Shown: positions 1 to 9,915, counted from the first letter of the stretch. The stretch: 64,000 bases of DNA from Streptococcus pneumoniae (GCA_040719455.1 JBFDTN010000001.1:186001-250000); one strand, 5' to 3'. Notes: a model not told the origin generated them from the letters alone. Made by a program: numbers and translations.

Positions 1-1
1 G

Positions 2-793
2 GCGCAGACAACGCGCAATAAGATTATGGGGATTTATACCACAGAGAAAGAGCAGATTGTCTTTATTGATACCCCAGGAATCCATAAGCCCAAAACAGCC
101 TTGGGAGATTTTATGGTGGAGTCTGCTTATAGTACGCTTCGTGAGGTCGATACCGTCCTTTTCATGGTGCCAGCAGATGAACCTCGTGGCAAAGGTGATG
201 ACATGATTATCGAGCGCTTAAAGGCAGCTAAAGTTCCTGTGATCTTGGTGGTCAATAAGATTGATAAAGTCCATCCTGACCAGCTCTTGAGTCAGATTGA
301 CGACTTTAGAAATCAGATGGATTTTAAAGAAATCGTGCCAATCTCAGCTCTTCAAGGCAATAACGTTTCGCGTTTGATTGATATTTTGAGTGAGAATTTG
401 GAAGAAGGCTTCCAATATTTCCCAGCAGACCAGATTACCGACCACCCAGAGCGTTTCTTGGTGTCTGAGATGATTCGGGAGAAGGTTCTTCATTTGACGC
501 GCGAAGAGATTCCACACTCCGTAGCGGTCGTGATTGATAGCATGAAGCGTGAAGAAGAGTCGGACAAAGTCCACATCAGGGCGACTATTATGGTCGAGCG
601 AGATAGTCAAAAAGGGATTATCATTGGAAAAGGCGGTGCTATGCTCAAGAAGATTGGCTCAATGGCTCGTCGTGACATCGAGCTCATGCTAGGCGACAAG
701 GTCTTCTTAGAAACTTGGGTCAAGGTCAAGAAAAATTGGCGAGATAAAAAGCTAGATCTAGCGGACTTTGGCTATAATCAGAAGGAATATTGA
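2..793 (+). CDS. era: GTPase Era, 5'-truncated by the window edge
   Basis: Era is an essential GTPase that binds the 3' end of 16S rRNA and assists 30S subunit maturation. The frame is open from base 2 and the first visible residues are [13 protein letters not shown], just after the P-loop, so about 35 N-terminal residues lie outside the window. Visible GTPase motifs are DTPG (G3), NKID (G4) and SAL (G5). The C-terminal KH domain contains [14 protein letters not shown] with the GxxG loop. The end [21 protein letters not shown] is typical of streptococcal Era. The stop is at 791-793, and a NUDIX gene follows on the same strand. Confidence 0.97.
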   Translation, partial: AQTTRNKIMGIYTTEKEQIVFIDTPGIHKPKTALGDFMVESAYSTLREVDTVLFMVPADEPRGKGDDMIIERLKAAKVPVILVVNKIDKVHPDQLLSQIDDFRNQMDFKEIVPISALQGNNVSRLIDILSENLEEGFQYFPADQITDHPERFLVSEMIREKVLHLTREEIPHSVAVVIDSMKREEESDKVHIRATIMVERDSQKGIIIGKGGAMLKKIGSMARRDIELMLGDKVFLETWVKVKKNWRDKKLDLADFGYNQKEY

Positions 794-840
794 TAGTCGT
801 GAATCTTGCTAGTTGCAAAAAGGATGGAGGAGCACAGTTG

Positions 841-1311
841 ATGGACTATATTTCCTATATCCGTTCAAAAGTCGGGCATGACAAGATTATCTTGACTTTT
901 GCAGGTGGTATTTTGACAAATAGAGATGGAGAGATTCTCCTGCAGTTGCGTGGAGATAAGAAAAACTGGGCCATTCCAGGTGGTGCTATGGAATTAGGGG
1001 AATCCTCTGTCGATACCCTTAAACGTGAATTTTTAGAAGAAACGGGCATCGAAGTGGAGCCCGTTCGCTTTTTGAATGCTTATACCAACTTTGAAGAAGT
1101 CTATCCCAATGGTGACAGAGTACAGACGGTGGTCTTTCTCTATGAAGTTGCTGCTCAGAAAACGGTTGAGATTGGGGATTTTCACAATGAAGAGACCTTG
1201 CAACTTCGTTTCTTTACGCCAGCAGAAATCGCCACTTTAGACACAGTTTCAGCAAAACACCGTTTGATGTTGGATGAATTTCTCAAGGATTCCTTTGCCA
1301 TGGGGCATTGA
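841..1311 (+). CDS. NUDIX hydrolase
   Basis: A 156-residue NUDIX pyrophosphohydrolase. The box G-x5-E-x7-REFLEETG is complete (GGAMELGE, then REFLEETGIE), so the Mg2+-binding catalytic helix is intact. The substrate cannot be read from sequence; proteins of this length with the motif FAGGILTNRDGEILLQLRG are usually annotated as generic (d)NTP or nucleotide-sugar hydrolases. The ATG at 841 (MDYISYIRSK) is chosen over an in-frame upstream start at 790 because GGATGGAGGAG lies just before it at about 823-833. It sits between era and a broken acetyltransferase gene, probably co-transcribed with era. Confidence 0.85.
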   Translation: MDYISYIRSKVGHDKIILTFAGGILTNRDGEILLQLRGDKKNWAIPGGAMELGESSVDTLKREFLEETGIEVEPVRFLNAYTNFEEVYPNGDRVQTVVFLYEVAAQKTVEIGDFHNEETLQLRFFTPAEIATLDTVSAKHRLMLDEFLKDSFAMGH

Positions 1312-1332
1312 GTCTGAAGACGAGGAAGTTGG

Positions 1333-1871
1333 AATGAGAAATGCGATTCGATTAGCTAGGCTAGACGAGGTAGATATCTGGCCCCGCTTTGCCAGTCAGG
1401 TCTATACGAGTGATTAGTCGGACTTGCGTAGCCGTTTTCTATACTCATTTCGTTTTAATCTATTACGTCGTTAACTCGTCTTGCCTAACCCCAGTTATGC
1501 CTGCGACTCGTTGCCTAGTACTAAATCAACACTAAAAGATTATAAATAGTGAGTTTCCACATGAATGTTTGTATTGGAAGGCAGGAGAAGCCTTGGCTTG
1601 GCTGAGTCTGTCTATCCGAACCGAATATGTAGAGGGGTGTTCTAGTCTTCCGATTGTTTACTTGGAAGGCATTGCAGTTGCACCAGAAGCTAGGCAGCAA
1701 GGGATTGCTCGGGAGTTGCTTATATTTGCCAAATCTTGGACAAAAGAGCAAGGTTGCTCACAGCTTGCTTCAAGTTGTTCGTTGGAAAATGTCGTTAGTC
1801 AAGCATTTCACAACAACATAGGTTTTCATGAAGTCGGTCGAAGTGTTCATTATCTGTTGAACGTAGACTAA
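1333..1871 (+). pseudogene. GNAT aminoglycoside 6'-N-acetyltransferase-like gene, interrupted
   Basis: The N-terminal part (MRNAIRLARLDEVDIW...) starts at 1333 and meets TAG at 1414-1416. The same frame continues past it as SDLRSRFL up to about 1439. A 105-bp dispersed repeat then intervenes (1440-1544), and the acetyltransferase resumes as SEFPHECLYWKAGEALAWLSL and runs to TAA at 1869-1871. The C-terminal half has the GNAT acetyl-CoA site (LEGIAVAPEARQQGIARELL) and the NxxSxxFHxxxGFxE motif of AAC(6')-like enzymes. The premature stop and the insertion each inactivate it. A 100-residue product could start at TTG 1569 but would lack half the fold. Confidence 0.85.
1440..1544 (+). repeat. Dispersed MITE-like repeat, copy 1
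   Basis: Begins TATACTCATTTCGTTTTAA and ends AACACTAAAAGATTATA, imperfect inverted ends of a family present five times in this window. The core holds ACGTCGTTAACTCGTCTTGCC and, further on, CTGCGACTCGTTGCCTAGTAC. TA at both outer ends fits insertion at a TA dinucleotide. It sits inside an acetyltransferase reading frame and encodes nothing. Confidence 0.75.
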
Positions 1872-1902
1872 AAGAAAAAATAATGAGGAAAGGATAGGGT
1901 GA

Positions 1903-1979
1903 GTCCGTGTTCGGTGTTGGACACGGACTGCGGACGGTATCAAACAGATACAGCTTGTTCCGCTTACGCCCTTTGTATC
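1903..1979. repeat. Two hairpins in the gap before mutM
   Basis: The 114-bp gap between the broken acetyltransferase and mutM has a perfect 8-bp inverted repeat, GTCCGTGT with ACACGGAC, around 1903-1928. A second pair, CAGATAC with GTATCTG, spans about 1945-1981. Neither is followed by a T-run, so they are not obvious terminators. No Shine-Dalgarno is evident before mutM, so the structures may shape its expression. Confidence 0.5.
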
Positions 1980-1985
1980 TGAATC

Positions 1986-2810
1986 ATGCCAGAATTACCA
2001 GAGGTCGAAACGGTCCGAAAGGGACTTGAGCGACTTGTAACAGGCAAGAAAATTCAGTCGGTGGATATTTTCTACCCTCGCATGGTCTTGACAGGAGCGA
2101 GTGATTTGACTGATAAGTTACAAGGACAAGAGATTTGTGAGCTGAAGCGCCGTGGGAAATATCTGATTTTTGTCTATTCAGACTGGGTCATGGTCTCACA
2201 TTTGCGGATGGAGGGAAAGTATCTCTATGATGAAGGGGAGGCTCAGCTAAATAAGCATACTCATGCTGTTTTTCACTTTACCGATGGCAGTCAGCTAGTC
2301 TATCAAGATGTCCGTAAGTTTGGCACTATGGAGTTGATGAAAAAAAGTGATTTGCCGGCTTATTTTGCTTCTAAAAAGTTAGGTCCTGAGCCGACTGAGG
2401 AGGATTTTTTAATCGCTCCATTTGTAAGAGCCTTGAAATCCTCGAAAAAGCCTTTAAAACCGTATTTGCTGGATCAGACCTTGGTAGTGGGCTTGGGAAA
2501 TATCTATGTGGATGAGGTACTTTGGCGAGCACAACTCTACCCTAGTCAGCCGTCTCATAGATTGCTAGATCAAGAAATCACGACTTTGCATGAGCAGATT
2601 ATTGCGGTTTTGCAGCTGGGAATTGAGAAGCGTGGCTCAACCATTCGGACCTATCGCAATGCCTTGGGAGAAGACGGCACTATGCAGGATTTTCTCATGG
2701 TGTATGGGCGAACTGGTGAGCCTTGTGCACGGTGTGGAGCTGAGATTGAAAAGATGAAAGTTGCAGGGCGTGGGACACATATCTGTCCTCGTTGTCAGGT
2801 GATGAGATGA
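1986..2810 (+). CDS. mutM: Formamidopyrimidine-DNA glycosylase (Fpg/MutM)
   Basis: Excises 8-oxoguanine and formamidopyrimidines from DNA and nicks the abasic site by beta,delta-elimination. At 274 residues it has family length. The mature N-terminus PELPEVE carries the catalytic Pro and Glu. The H2TH region contains [14 protein letters not shown], and the C-terminus has the four-cysteine zinc finger (CARCGAEI...CPRCQ) that intercalates into DNA. The stop TGA overlaps the ATG of coaE (ATGA), so the two genes are translationally coupled, as in other streptococci. Confidence 0.98.
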   Translation: MPELPEVETVRKGLERLVTGKKIQSVDIFYPRMVLTGASDLTDKLQGQEICELKRRGKYLIFVYSDWVMVSHLRMEGKYLYDEGEAQLNKHTHAVFHFTDGSQLVYQDVRKFGTMELMKKSDLPAYFASKKLGPEPTEEDFLIAPFVRALKSSKKPLKPYLLDQTLVVGLGNIYVDEVLWRAQLYPSQPSHRLLDQEITTLHEQIIAVLQLGIEKRGSTIRTYRNALGEDGTMQDFLMVYGRTGEPCARCGAEIEKMKVAGRGTHICPRCQVMR

Positions 2811-3403
2811 AGACGGTCATTGGTTTAACAGGTGGTATTGCTTCGGGCAAATCAACAGTCAGCCGTTATCTGAGCCAAAAAGGCTATTTGGTGGTAGATG
2901 CGGATGCAACTGTGCATACATTACAGCAAAAAGGTGGTAGGCTCTATCAAGCTCTCCTTGCTGAGTATGGAACAGGGATTTTACAGGAAAATGAGGAACT
3001 GGACCGTCAAAAACTAGCGAGTCTGGTCTTTGCGAATCCAGAAAGTTTAGAAAGAGCAAATCTCTTGCAGCAAGGGATTATAAGAGAGGAATTGGCTCTT
3101 TTGAAAGCTAAGTATGAGCAATCAAAAACGCTCTTTTTTATGGATATTCCTCTTTTGTTTGAATTGGGCTATGAATCTTGGTTTCAGGAGATTTGGCTGG
3201 TGTCGCTTAGTGCAGATCAGCAATTAGCCCGCTTAATGGTGCGGAATCAAATGAGCCAAGAAGAGGCAAGAAAGCGTATGTTAGCCCAGATGCCTTTGGA
3301 AGAAAAGCGACAGAGAGCTACAAGAATCATTGATAATAGCGGTTCTTTGGATGAGACTTATGCACAGATAGAACATTTATTACAAGAATTAGAAAGAAGA
3401 TGA
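2807..3403 (+). CDS. coaE: Dephospho-CoA kinase
   Basis: Catalyses the last step of coenzyme A synthesis, ATP-dependent 3'-phosphorylation of dephospho-CoA. The 198-residue protein starts [17 protein letters not shown], giving the P-loop [16 protein letters not shown] and [11 protein letters not shown] are the substrate-binding segments of this family, and [15 protein letters not shown] is the lid region. The start at 2807 overlaps the mutM stop by four bases. The end of the gene abuts the degraded pmrA frame. Confidence 0.97.
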   Translation: MKTVIGLTGGIASGKSTVSRYLSQKGYLVVDADATVHTLQQKGGRLYQALLAEYGTGILQENEELDRQKLASLVFANPESLERANLLQQGIIREELALLKAKYEQSKTLFFMDIPLLFELGYESWFQEIWLVSLSADQQLARLMVRNQMSQEEARKRMLAQMPLEEKRQRATRIIDNSGSLDETYAQIEHLLQELERR

Positions 3404-3407
3404 TGGT

Positions 3408-4611
3408 ATTTTAAGTCAGGAAGTTTGGAAGCAAAATTTAAAAATTGCTTGGGTAGGTAATGTCTTAACAGGGGCAAGTTTTTCTATGGTTATGCCCTTT
3501 ATCTCGGTCTTTGTCGAAGAGCTGGGAACACCCAAAAACCAAGTGGAATTTTACGCAGGCTTAGCGGTATCGACTACTGCTTTAGCTTCAGCCATCATGT
3601 CCCCAATTTGGGGGAGTTTAGCGGATCGCTATGGACGAAAGTCCATGATGGTGCGAGCTAGCTCTGTCATGGTATTGACCATGGGAGGTTTAGCCTTTGT
3701 TCCGAATAGCTTTTGGCTGATTGTCTTGCGGATTTTGACAGGTGTCTTTGCAGGTTATGTACCAAACTCCACAGCCCTCATTGCCAGTCAGGTGCCCAAG
3801 GAAAAGACGGGCTACGCTCTTGGAACCTTATCCACAGGTTTGGTCGCAGGAACCTTAATTGGTCCTTTGCTGGGTGGATTTTTAGCAGAGGTTGTCGGGA
3901 TGCACTGGGTCTTTCTGATTGTCGGTTTCCTGCTTTTTTTGGTAACCTTGATCACATTTTTCTATATCAAAGAAGATTTTATCCCTGTCAAAGCAGGTCA
4001 AGAGATGAGTTTGCAGGAAGTTTTTCATAACATTAAGAATAAGAAAATTGTCTTTAGTCTGTTTGTAACGAGCTTGATTATCCAAACGGCAGCCCAGTCG
4101 GTGGTGCCTATCTTGACCCTCTACATTCGTCATTTAGGACAGGTTCATAATCTTCTCTTTGTATCAGGTATGATTATCTCGGCTCTTGGATTTTCTTCTA
4201 TGGTCAGCTCTCCTTTCTTGGGAAAAACTAGGGGATAAGCTTGGGAATCACCGTTTGCTGCTGGTAGCCCTCTTTTATAGTTTTGTCATGAACTGGCTCA
4301 ATGCTCATGCGAAAACCCCTTTGGAACTCGGTTTTTATCGCTTCTTATATGGTTTTGGGACAGGAGCGCTTTTACCATCGGTCAATTCTCTCTTAGCCAA
4401 ATTAACACCAAAGGAAGGGATTTCACGGATATTTTCCTTTAACCAGATCTTTATCTATATGGGAAGTGTCCTAGGACCGATGCTGGGGTCTGGAGTAGCG
4501 ACTTATCTCGGCTATTCTTGGGTCTTTTATGTAACCTCTTATCTGGTCCTTGCAAACTTTATCTGGTCCTTTTTGAACTTTAAACATTATTTGAAAGTAA
4601 GGGAAATTTAG
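3408..4611 (+). pseudogene. pmrA: PmrA-type MFS multidrug efflux pump, frameshifted
   Basis: Matches the PmrA efflux family: IAWVGNVLTGASFSMVMPFIS in TM1, then GSLADRYGRKSMM, the MFS loop 2-3 motif. The first frame ends at TAG-free codons until TAA 4236-4238 (FLGKTRG*). The rest continues one frame over as KLGDKLGNHRLLL to 4611. Removing one A from the A5 run at about 4223-4227 restores FLGKLGDKLG, so a single-base insertion split the gene. The 5' end is also odd: the frame is open from 3393 but has no ATG/GTG/TTG before ATG 3486, which lies inside TM1; ATT 3408 is the only near-start. It lies between coaE and rpmG, the pneumococcal pmrA position. Confidence 0.85.
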
Positions 4612-4760
4612 TGAGAAAAAAAATCAATTTACAATGTTCTGAGTGCGGCAGTCTTAACTACCTGACCAGCAAAAATACCAAGACCCACCCTGAAAAAATA
4701 CAGGTTCTAAAATACTGCCCCAAGGAAAGAAAAGTAACCTTACATCTTGAACATCATTAG
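4611..4760 (+). CDS. rpmG: Ribosomal protein L33 (RpmG)
   Basis: A 49-residue L33 with GTG start at 4611 sharing one base with the pmrA stop. The sequence [17 protein letters not shown] and the later [14 protein letters not shown] carry the CxxC and a single later Cys, so the second zinc-ribbon pair is incomplete (only YCPK). This resembles the zinc-independent paralogue often found beside secG in streptococci. It is a small basic protein of the 50S subunit. A promoter-like TATGGTAAAAT stretch follows before secG. Confidence 0.88.
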   Translation: MRKKINLQCSECGSLNYLTSKNTKTHPEKIQVLKYCPKERKVTLHLEHH

Positions 4761-4799
4761 ATTTTATGGTAAAATAGATAGGATTTTAAGGAGTTAGCT

Positions 4800-5033
4800 A
4801 TGTACAATTTATTAATAACCATTTTATTAGTCTTATCTGTGATTATTTTGATTGCCATTTTTATGCAACCAACTAAAAACCAATCTAGCAATGTCTTTGA
4901 TGCTAGTGCAGGGGATTTGTTTGAGCGTTCAAAGGCAAGAGGGTTTGAGGCAGTCATGCAGCGATTGACAGGAATTTTAGTCTTTTTCTGGCTTTTAGTG
5001 GCATTGCTCCTTGCGATTTTATCCAGTAAGTAA
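4800..5033 (+). CDS. secG: Preprotein translocase subunit SecG
   Basis: A 77-residue membrane protein with two hydrophobic helices (LLITILLVLSVIILIAIF and GILVFFWLLVALLLAILSS). They are joined by a polar loop containing NQSSNVFDASAGDLFERSK, the usual SecG arrangement. It assists SecYE in protein export. ATG at 4800 follows TTTTAAGGAGTTAGCT, a good ribosome-binding site. It sits just before rnr, as in many Gram-positive genomes. Confidence 0.93.
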   Translation: MYNLLITILLVLSVIILIAIFMQPTKNQSSNVFDASAGDLFERSKARGFEAVMQRLTGILVFFWLLVALLLAILSSK

Positions 5034-5125
5034 GATGAAAATGGGCTTTGACTTTGTCTTTGCCTATTTTTTATCAGAAAAATTCCTTGAATCGATCTAG
5101 GAAAGAAGAAAAGAAACAAAAGAAG

Positions 5126-7411
5126 ATGAAAACAGAAATTATTGAATATATCACGGCTCATGAGCGGGCCAGTATGAATGAATTGGCAGAAAATCTAGCC
5201 AAAAATAGTGCAAAAGAGTTTCGAGAGTTGGTTAAGACCATCTCTGAGATGGAGCGCAGACACCAGCTGCACTTTACAGATGATGGCATGATTGAGCTTA
5301 AACAAGAGCGGGAAAAGATGACTCTTAAAGGGATTTTTCACGCGCATAAGAATGGCTTTGGATTTGTGACGGTTGATGAGGGTGAGCCTGATTTGTTCGT
5401 AGGGCGCAATGATGTCAATCATGCCATTGATGGTGATACCGTAGAAGTGGTGATCACCAAGGTTGCCAATCGCTTGAAAGGTACATCTGCTGAAGCTAAG
5501 GTCATTGATATTTTGGAACATAGTCTGCAAACAGCTGTGGGGCAGCTGATTTTAGATGAAGAAAAGCCTAAATATGCAGGCTATATTCGCAGTAAAAATC
5601 AAAAAATCAGCCAAAAAATCTACGTTAAAAAACCAGCTCTTGTGCTGGATGGAACAGAAGTGCTGAGGGTTGCCATTGAAAAATACCCTCATCGGGGGCG
5701 TGATTTTTTTGTTGCGAGTGTCCTTGATGTGGTTGGGCATGTCAATGACCCTGGGATTGATGTCTTAGAGGTCTTGGAGTCCATGGACATTGTGTCCGAA
5801 TTTCCAGATAAGGTCTTAGAAGAGGCCAATCAGATTCCTGAGAGTTTGCGTCCGAGTGACTATGAGGGACGTTTGGATTTGCGAGACGATATTATTTTCA
5901 CCATTGACGGGGCAGATGCCAAAGATTTGGATGATGCGGTGCATATCAAGCGTTTGCCAAATAGCAACTTTGAATTGGGGGTACATATCGCTGATGTGTC
6001 TTATTATGTAACCGAAGGCTCGCATTTGGATAAGGAAGCCTTGAATCGTGCGACTTCTGTCTATGTCACAGACCGTGTGGTTCCTATGCTTCCTGAGCGC
6101 TTGTCAAATGGTATTTGCTCGCTGAATCCCAATGTGGATCGCTTAACCCAGTCTGCCATTATGGAAATTGATAAAAAAGGGCGCGTGGTCAACTATACCA
6201 TTACACAGACGGTTATTCATACCACTTTTCGGATGACGTATAGTGCAGTGAATGAGATGATTGCAGGGAACTCTGAGACCTTAGAGAAGTACCAAAAGAT
6301 TGCACCGAGCGTGGAGTTGATGGTGCAACTACACCATCTCTTAGAAAAGATGCGTTACCAGCGTGGAGCCTTGAATTTTGATACCAAGGAAGCGAAAATC
6401 ATGGTCAATCAAAACGGCAAACCTGTGGACATTATTCTACGCGAGCGTGGGATTGCAGAGCGTATGATTGAGTCCTTCATGTTGATGGCAAATGAAACGG
6501 TGGCGGAGCATTTTAGCAAGTTGGATTTGCCGTTTATCTATCGGATTCACGAAGAGCCAAAGGCAGAAAAGGTTCAGACTTTTATTGACTATGCGTCAAG
6601 CTTTGGGATTCGGATTTATGGCACGGCTAGCAGCATGAGCCAAGAGACGCTTCAAGAAATCATGAAAAAGGTCGAAGGAGAGCCATATGAGGCTGTCTTG
6701 TCAATGATGCTTTTACGCTCTATGCAGCAGGCTAGGTATTCTGAGCACAATCATGGGCATTATGGGTTGGCAGCAGAGTATTATACGCATTTCACCAGTC
6801 CGATTCGTAGGTACCCAGATTTGTTGGTTCATCGCATGGTGAGAGATTATGGCAAGTCAAAAGAGGTTGACACTCATTTTGAGCAAGTTATTCCAGAGAT
6901 TGCGAGCCAGTCGTCAAGCCGTGAACGCCGCGCCATTGAAGCTGAGCGTGAAGTGGAAGCGATGAAAAAAGCAGAATACATGGAAGAATTTGTGGGACAA
7001 GAGTTTGACGGTGTCATCTCAAGTGTCGTGAAATTCGGTCTATTTGTCGAATTGCCAAATACGGTTGAGGGCTTGATTCATGTGATCAATCTTCCAGAGT
7101 ATTTCAATTACCAAGAGCGTACCATGACCCTGCATGGGGAAAAATCAGGTGTCGTCTTTGGTGTTGGGCATCCGATTAGAGTGCGTTTGACGAAAGCGGA
7201 TAAGACGACAGGTGAGATTGACTTTGAATACCTACCAAGTGACTATGATGTCAAAGAGAAAAAGCAAAAAGGAAATTCTCGCAGACCTGAGAAAAAGCGT
7301 GAAAAAACACACGCGAAAGAAAAGAAAACGAAGAAACCGTTTTACAAGGACGTTGTAAAAAAAGGAGGAAAACATGGCAAAGGGAGAAGGAAAGGTCGTC
7401 GCTCAAAATAA
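5126..7411 (+). CDS. rnr: Ribonuclease R
   Basis: A 761-residue processive 3'-to-5' exoribonuclease that degrades structured RNA and works with SmpB-tmRNA in trans-translation quality control. An N-terminal winged-helix segment ([20 protein letters not shown]) precedes cold-shock folds ([18 protein letters not shown]) and the RNB domain with catalytic acidic motif [13 protein letters not shown]. An S1 domain ([20 protein letters not shown]) and a lysine-rich tail follow. ATG 5126 is preferred to an upstream frame extension because family homology begins there. Its last 38 bases overlap smpB. Confidence 0.97.
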   Translation: MKTEIIEYITAHERASMNELAENLAKNSAKEFRELVKTISEMERRHQLHFTDDGMIELKQEREKMTLKGIFHAHKNGFGFVTVDEGEPDLFVGRNDVNHAIDGDTVEVVITKVANRLKGTSAEAKVIDILEHSLQTAVGQLILDEEKPKYAGYIRSKNQKISQKIYVKKPALVLDGTEVLRVAIEKYPHRGRDFFVASVLDVVGHVNDPGIDVLEVLESMDIVSEFPDKVLEEANQIPESLRPSDYEGRLDLRDDIIFTIDGADAKDLDDAVHIKRLPNSNFELGVHIADVSYYVTEGSHLDKEALNRATSVYVTDRVVPMLPERLSNGICSLNPNVDRLTQSAIMEIDKKGRVVNYTITQTVIHTTFRMTYSAVNEMIAGNSETLEKYQKIAPSVELMVQLHHLLEKMRYQRGALNFDTKEAKIMVNQNGKPVDIILRERGIAERMIESFMLMANETVAEHFSKLDLPFIYRIHEEPKAEKVQTFIDYASSFGIRIYGTASSMSQETLQEIMKKVEGEPYEAVLSMMLLRSMQQARYSEHNHGHYGLAAEYYTHFTSPIRRYPDLLVHRMVRDYGKSKEVDTHFEQVIPEIASQSSSRERRAIEAEREVEAMKKAEYMEEFVGQEFDGVISSVVKFGLFVELPNTVEGLIHVINLPEYFNYQERTMTLHGEKSGVVFGVGHPIRVRLTKADKTTGEIDFEYLPSDYDVKEKKQKGNSRRPEKKREKTHAKEKKTKKPFYKDVVKKGGKHGKGRRKGRRSK

Positions 7412-7841
7412 AAAAGCGAGACATGACTACACCATTGTAGATACTATTGAAGCTGGTTTGGTCCTTACGGGTACAGAGATTAAGAGTGTTCGTGCTGCGC
7501 GGATCAACCTCAAAGACGGCTTTGCCCAAGTTAAAAATGGAGAAGTTTGGTTGAGCAATGTGCATATTGCCCCTTATGAAGAGGGAAATATCTGGAATCA
7601 AGACCCCGAACGTCGGAGAAAACTCCTGCTTCATAAAAAGCAAATTCAAAAGTTGGAACAAGAAACCAAAGGGACAGGAATGACCCTTGTGCCTTTAAAA
7701 GTCTATCTCAAGGACGGTTTTGCGAAGCTCTTGTTGGGTCTTGCTAAAGGGAAACACGATTATGATAAGCGTGAGTCCATCAAGCGTAGAGAGCAAAATC
7801 GTGATATCGCTCGTCAAATCAAAGCCTACAATCACAGATAG
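7374..7841 (+). CDS. smpB: SsrA-binding protein SmpB
   Basis: A 155-residue tmRNA-binding protein needed for rescue of stalled ribosomes. It has the typical start ([19 protein letters not shown]), the central [18 protein letters not shown]-like block, and the basic tail [26 protein letters not shown] that reaches the decoding centre. AAAGGAGGAAAAC precedes ATG 7374, which lies inside the 3' end of rnr. The overlap suggests coupled synthesis of the two partners. Confidence 0.98.
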   Translation: MAKGEGKVVAQNKKARHDYTIVDTIEAGLVLTGTEIKSVRAARINLKDGFAQVKNGEVWLSNVHIAPYEEGNIWNQDPERRRKLLLHKKQIQKLEQETKGTGMTLVPLKVYLKDGFAKLLLGLAKGKHDYDKRESIKRREQNRDIARQIKAYNHR

Positions 7842-7850
7842 GAGGAGAAG

Positions 7851-8444
7851 ATGAAGAAAATCAAACGCTATCTTTATTTGGCTCTCGCTTTTCTTTCTGT
7901 CTTTGCGATTGGGGGATTTGCAGCCTCTCATTTCTCAGGTGGACAGACCCAGATTACCTCTAGCCTGATTAAAAATCGCCTAGAAGGTGCCAAAGAATTG
8001 GTGACAACCAAGTATTACTATACCAATGTTGGCTCTTTTGAAAATCATCAAGACTTTTATGGTTGGAAAGTTCCCTTTACGACCAAGAAATTCATTCTCT
8101 CTTATGATGGAGTGATTCATGCAGGGATTGATCTTGACGAGATGACGGTCGAAGTCAAAGGTAAGACGATACAGCTGACCTTGCCAGAAGCAAAAATCCT
8201 CTCCCATGAGATTGATGATAGTAGCATCAAGGTTTTTGATGAGAAAAATTCGATTTTTAATAACATTCAGATTGAGGATTACACTTCATTTGCCAAAGGG
8301 CAAAAGGAAAAATTGGAAAAAGAAGCGATTGAAAAAGGTCTTTATACCAAGACCGTAGAGGATGCCGAAACAGCTCTAAAAGATTTGCTTTTTGCATCAC
8401 TAGATATAGATAAGAGCTATCAGATTGAGTTTGTAACCAAGTAG
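7851..8444 (+). CDS. DUF4230 family secreted or membrane-anchored protein
   Basis: A 197-residue protein with an N-terminal hydrophobic segment (YLYLALAFLSVFAIGGFAA), probably an uncleaved anchor or signal peptide. The body has the DUF4230 pattern: TSSLIKNRLEGAKELVTTKYYYTNVGSFEN, a central beta-rich FILSYDGVIHAGIDLDEM and TIQLTLPEAKILSHEID. The molecular role of this family is not known. AGGAGGAGAAG precedes the ATG, only nine bases after smpB, so it is in the same transcript. Confidence 0.8.
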   Translation: MKKIKRYLYLALAFLSVFAIGGFAASHFSGGQTQITSSLIKNRLEGAKELVTTKYYYTNVGSFENHQDFYGWKVPFTTKKFILSYDGVIHAGIDLDEMTVEVKGKTIQLTLPEAKILSHEIDDSSIKVFDEKNSIFNNIQIEDYTSFAKGQKEKLEKEAIEKGLYTKTVEDAETALKDLLFASLDIDKSYQIEFVTK

Positions 8445-8453
8445 GAGGACCTT

Positions 8454-8986
8454 ATGACTCCGCTTTTCATGAGTCTGAGCCTCAAGGCTTTTCCAGCTCT
8501 TTTACCCCCCCAAAAAAAAAAAAGTTTGAATATCGCTCTCGGATGAGAGATGAGGAAGTCATAGCCCATCTCTATCTTTCTAGCCCTGTCAAGATGGTGG
8601 TCGGCTCTATGCACTTGGGACGGTGTATGGTTTTAAAGGATTTGTTAGAAAGTGAAATGATTGATGACACAACTAGCTCTTTACTAGAGCAGCATGTAGA
8701 GGCAGGCTCTCGCTACGCTCTTCCAATCAAGAGTTTATCTCTATTTACTAATCCGATGAGTCTAGCTGAGATTCGTGAAATCGCTTCTAGATTTAATCCT
8801 CCTCAGTCCTATTATTTACTGGAGAAATACCCCGCCTTATACGAGCAATTAGTAAAGCGCAGTCGCATAGACTATGCCATCAATCCACTGGAAAAAAAGG
8901 ATTACTTGGGTCTATTTGTCGCAGATATTGTCGAGCGTTACGAAATAAATATCCCCGTAGTAGAGCACTTGCAGGAATATCTTTGA
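8454..8986 (+). pseudogene. ASCH/PUA-like domain protein, out of frame at a C7A12 tract
   Basis: ATG 8454 follows a good site (AGTAGGAGGACCTT) and encodes MTPLFMSLSLKAFPALL, which resembles the start of ASCH/PUA-like proteins. The frame then runs into seven C and twelve A (8505-8523) and stops at 8544-8546. The rest of the domain continues one frame over as KFEYRSRMRDEEVIAHLYLSSPVKMVVGSMHLG and on to 8986. One extra base, or two fewer, in the tract would join the two halves. The internal ATG 8543 could give a 147-residue product lacking the first strand. Either a true frameshift, a switchable tract, or a homopolymer sequencing error. Confidence 0.6.
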
Positions 8987-8992
8987 GAATAG

Positions 8993-9081
8993 TATCGTCA
9001 TTTAGTTTAAATTGATTAGGTCGTTAGCTCGTTTTGCCTGCGACTCGTTGCCTTGTACTCAATCAAAACGAAACAACTATA
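8993..9081 (+). repeat. Dispersed MITE-like repeat, copy 2
   Basis: Starts TATCGTCATTTAGTTTAAA and ends AAAACGAAACAACTATA, inverted ends of the five-copy family. The core reads TAGGTCGTTAGCTCG and CCTGCGACTCGTTGCCTTG. It lies directly after the ASCH-like gene. Confidence 0.75.
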
Positions 9082-9087
9082 AAAAAC

Positions 9088-9118
9088 ATAGACTTCTTGA
9101 GAGATTCAGGAAGTCTAT
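9088..9118 (+). terminator. Possible terminator hairpin before the immunity island
   Basis: ATAGACTTC pairs with GAAGTCTAT around a 13-base loop. Only a short T/A-rich stretch follows, so termination would be weak. It marks the boundary between the smpB transcript and the accessory island. Confidence 0.4.
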
Positions 9119-9228
9119 TCTAAAAAGGACTACCAAGATTTAGAATATGAACCAAAAACAACGGATGTGATAGTGATGTGAATAAATACTATCTGTTTAG
9201 TTGGAATCAGGTTTATTAGGAGTTAAAA

Positions 9229-9915
9229 ATGAGAGATTCACTATTTGATAAAGATCACTTTGATAGTTTATATAACTATTATAATGAAAAAATTAGTCAT
9301 TTAGAAGATTCAATATATCAGGATACAGTTAAGGATAAAGTTCGTAAAATAGCTCCCATACGACTATTTAATTGGAAGTTCCAACAGCTCAAAATTATGT
9401 GTTCAAGAGGAGATTCTCTGGATGATATAAAACAAGCTTATTTAAAATTATTTGATAATTTTATAGATATTTTTACTTCGGATATTAACATTGATATTCA
9501 ACATTTCATTGCATTAGGGCTATTACTCAATGTTTCTGAAGAAGAGTTAACCTTACTAAAGAAGATTAAGGATAATAGAAATATTATAGATGGATTTATT
9601 GGTTTATGTTTGTCAGACGTTCAGGCTATCTCAACATCCGATTTAGAAGACCTTTTAGAAAATTATAATAGTTTATTTAATATTTATAATTCATCTACTT
9701 TAGATAAGGAATCAAAAATAATAAGCTATTTGCAAAATTGGTATAATCAAATGAGAGAAACATATTTTTATGGTTCACACAAAGATACAGGTTTTTTCTA
9801 TACTGGATATTGGTCGTTTGAAATCGCTGCGCTGGTAAAAATACTCAATATACCTGATGATTCTTTCAAAGACCATAAATATTACCCTTATGATTTAGTA
9901 CATTTTGAAGGTTAA
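9229..9915 (+). CDS. PoNi-type immunity protein (DUF1910/DUF1911)
   Basis: A 228-residue protein of the PoNi family, the immunity partners of PoNe-type (polymorphic nuclease) toxins delivered by type VI or type VII systems. The N-terminal part carries the DUF1910 signature (RLFNWKFQQLKIMCSRGDSLDDIKQAY). The C-terminal DUF1911 part ends YTGYWSFEIAALVKILNIPDDS then KDHKYYPYDLVHF. ATG 9229 follows TTAGGAGTTAAAA. No toxin or secretion gene is in the window, so it is an orphan here. Its last 100 bases are nearly identical to the end of the next PoNi gene (50 bp identical at 9850-9899 and 12768-12817). Confidence 0.8.
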   Translation: MRDSLFDKDHFDSLYNYYNEKISHLEDSIYQDTVKDKVRKIAPIRLFNWKFQQLKIMCSRGDSLDDIKQAYLKLFDNFIDIFTSDINIDIQHFIALGLLLNVSEEELTLLKKIKDNRNIIDGFIGLCLSDVQAISTSDLEDLLENYNSLFNIYNSSTLDKESKIISYLQNWYNQMRETYFYGSHKDTGFFYTGYWSFEIAALVKILNIPDDSFKDHKYYPYDLVHFEG

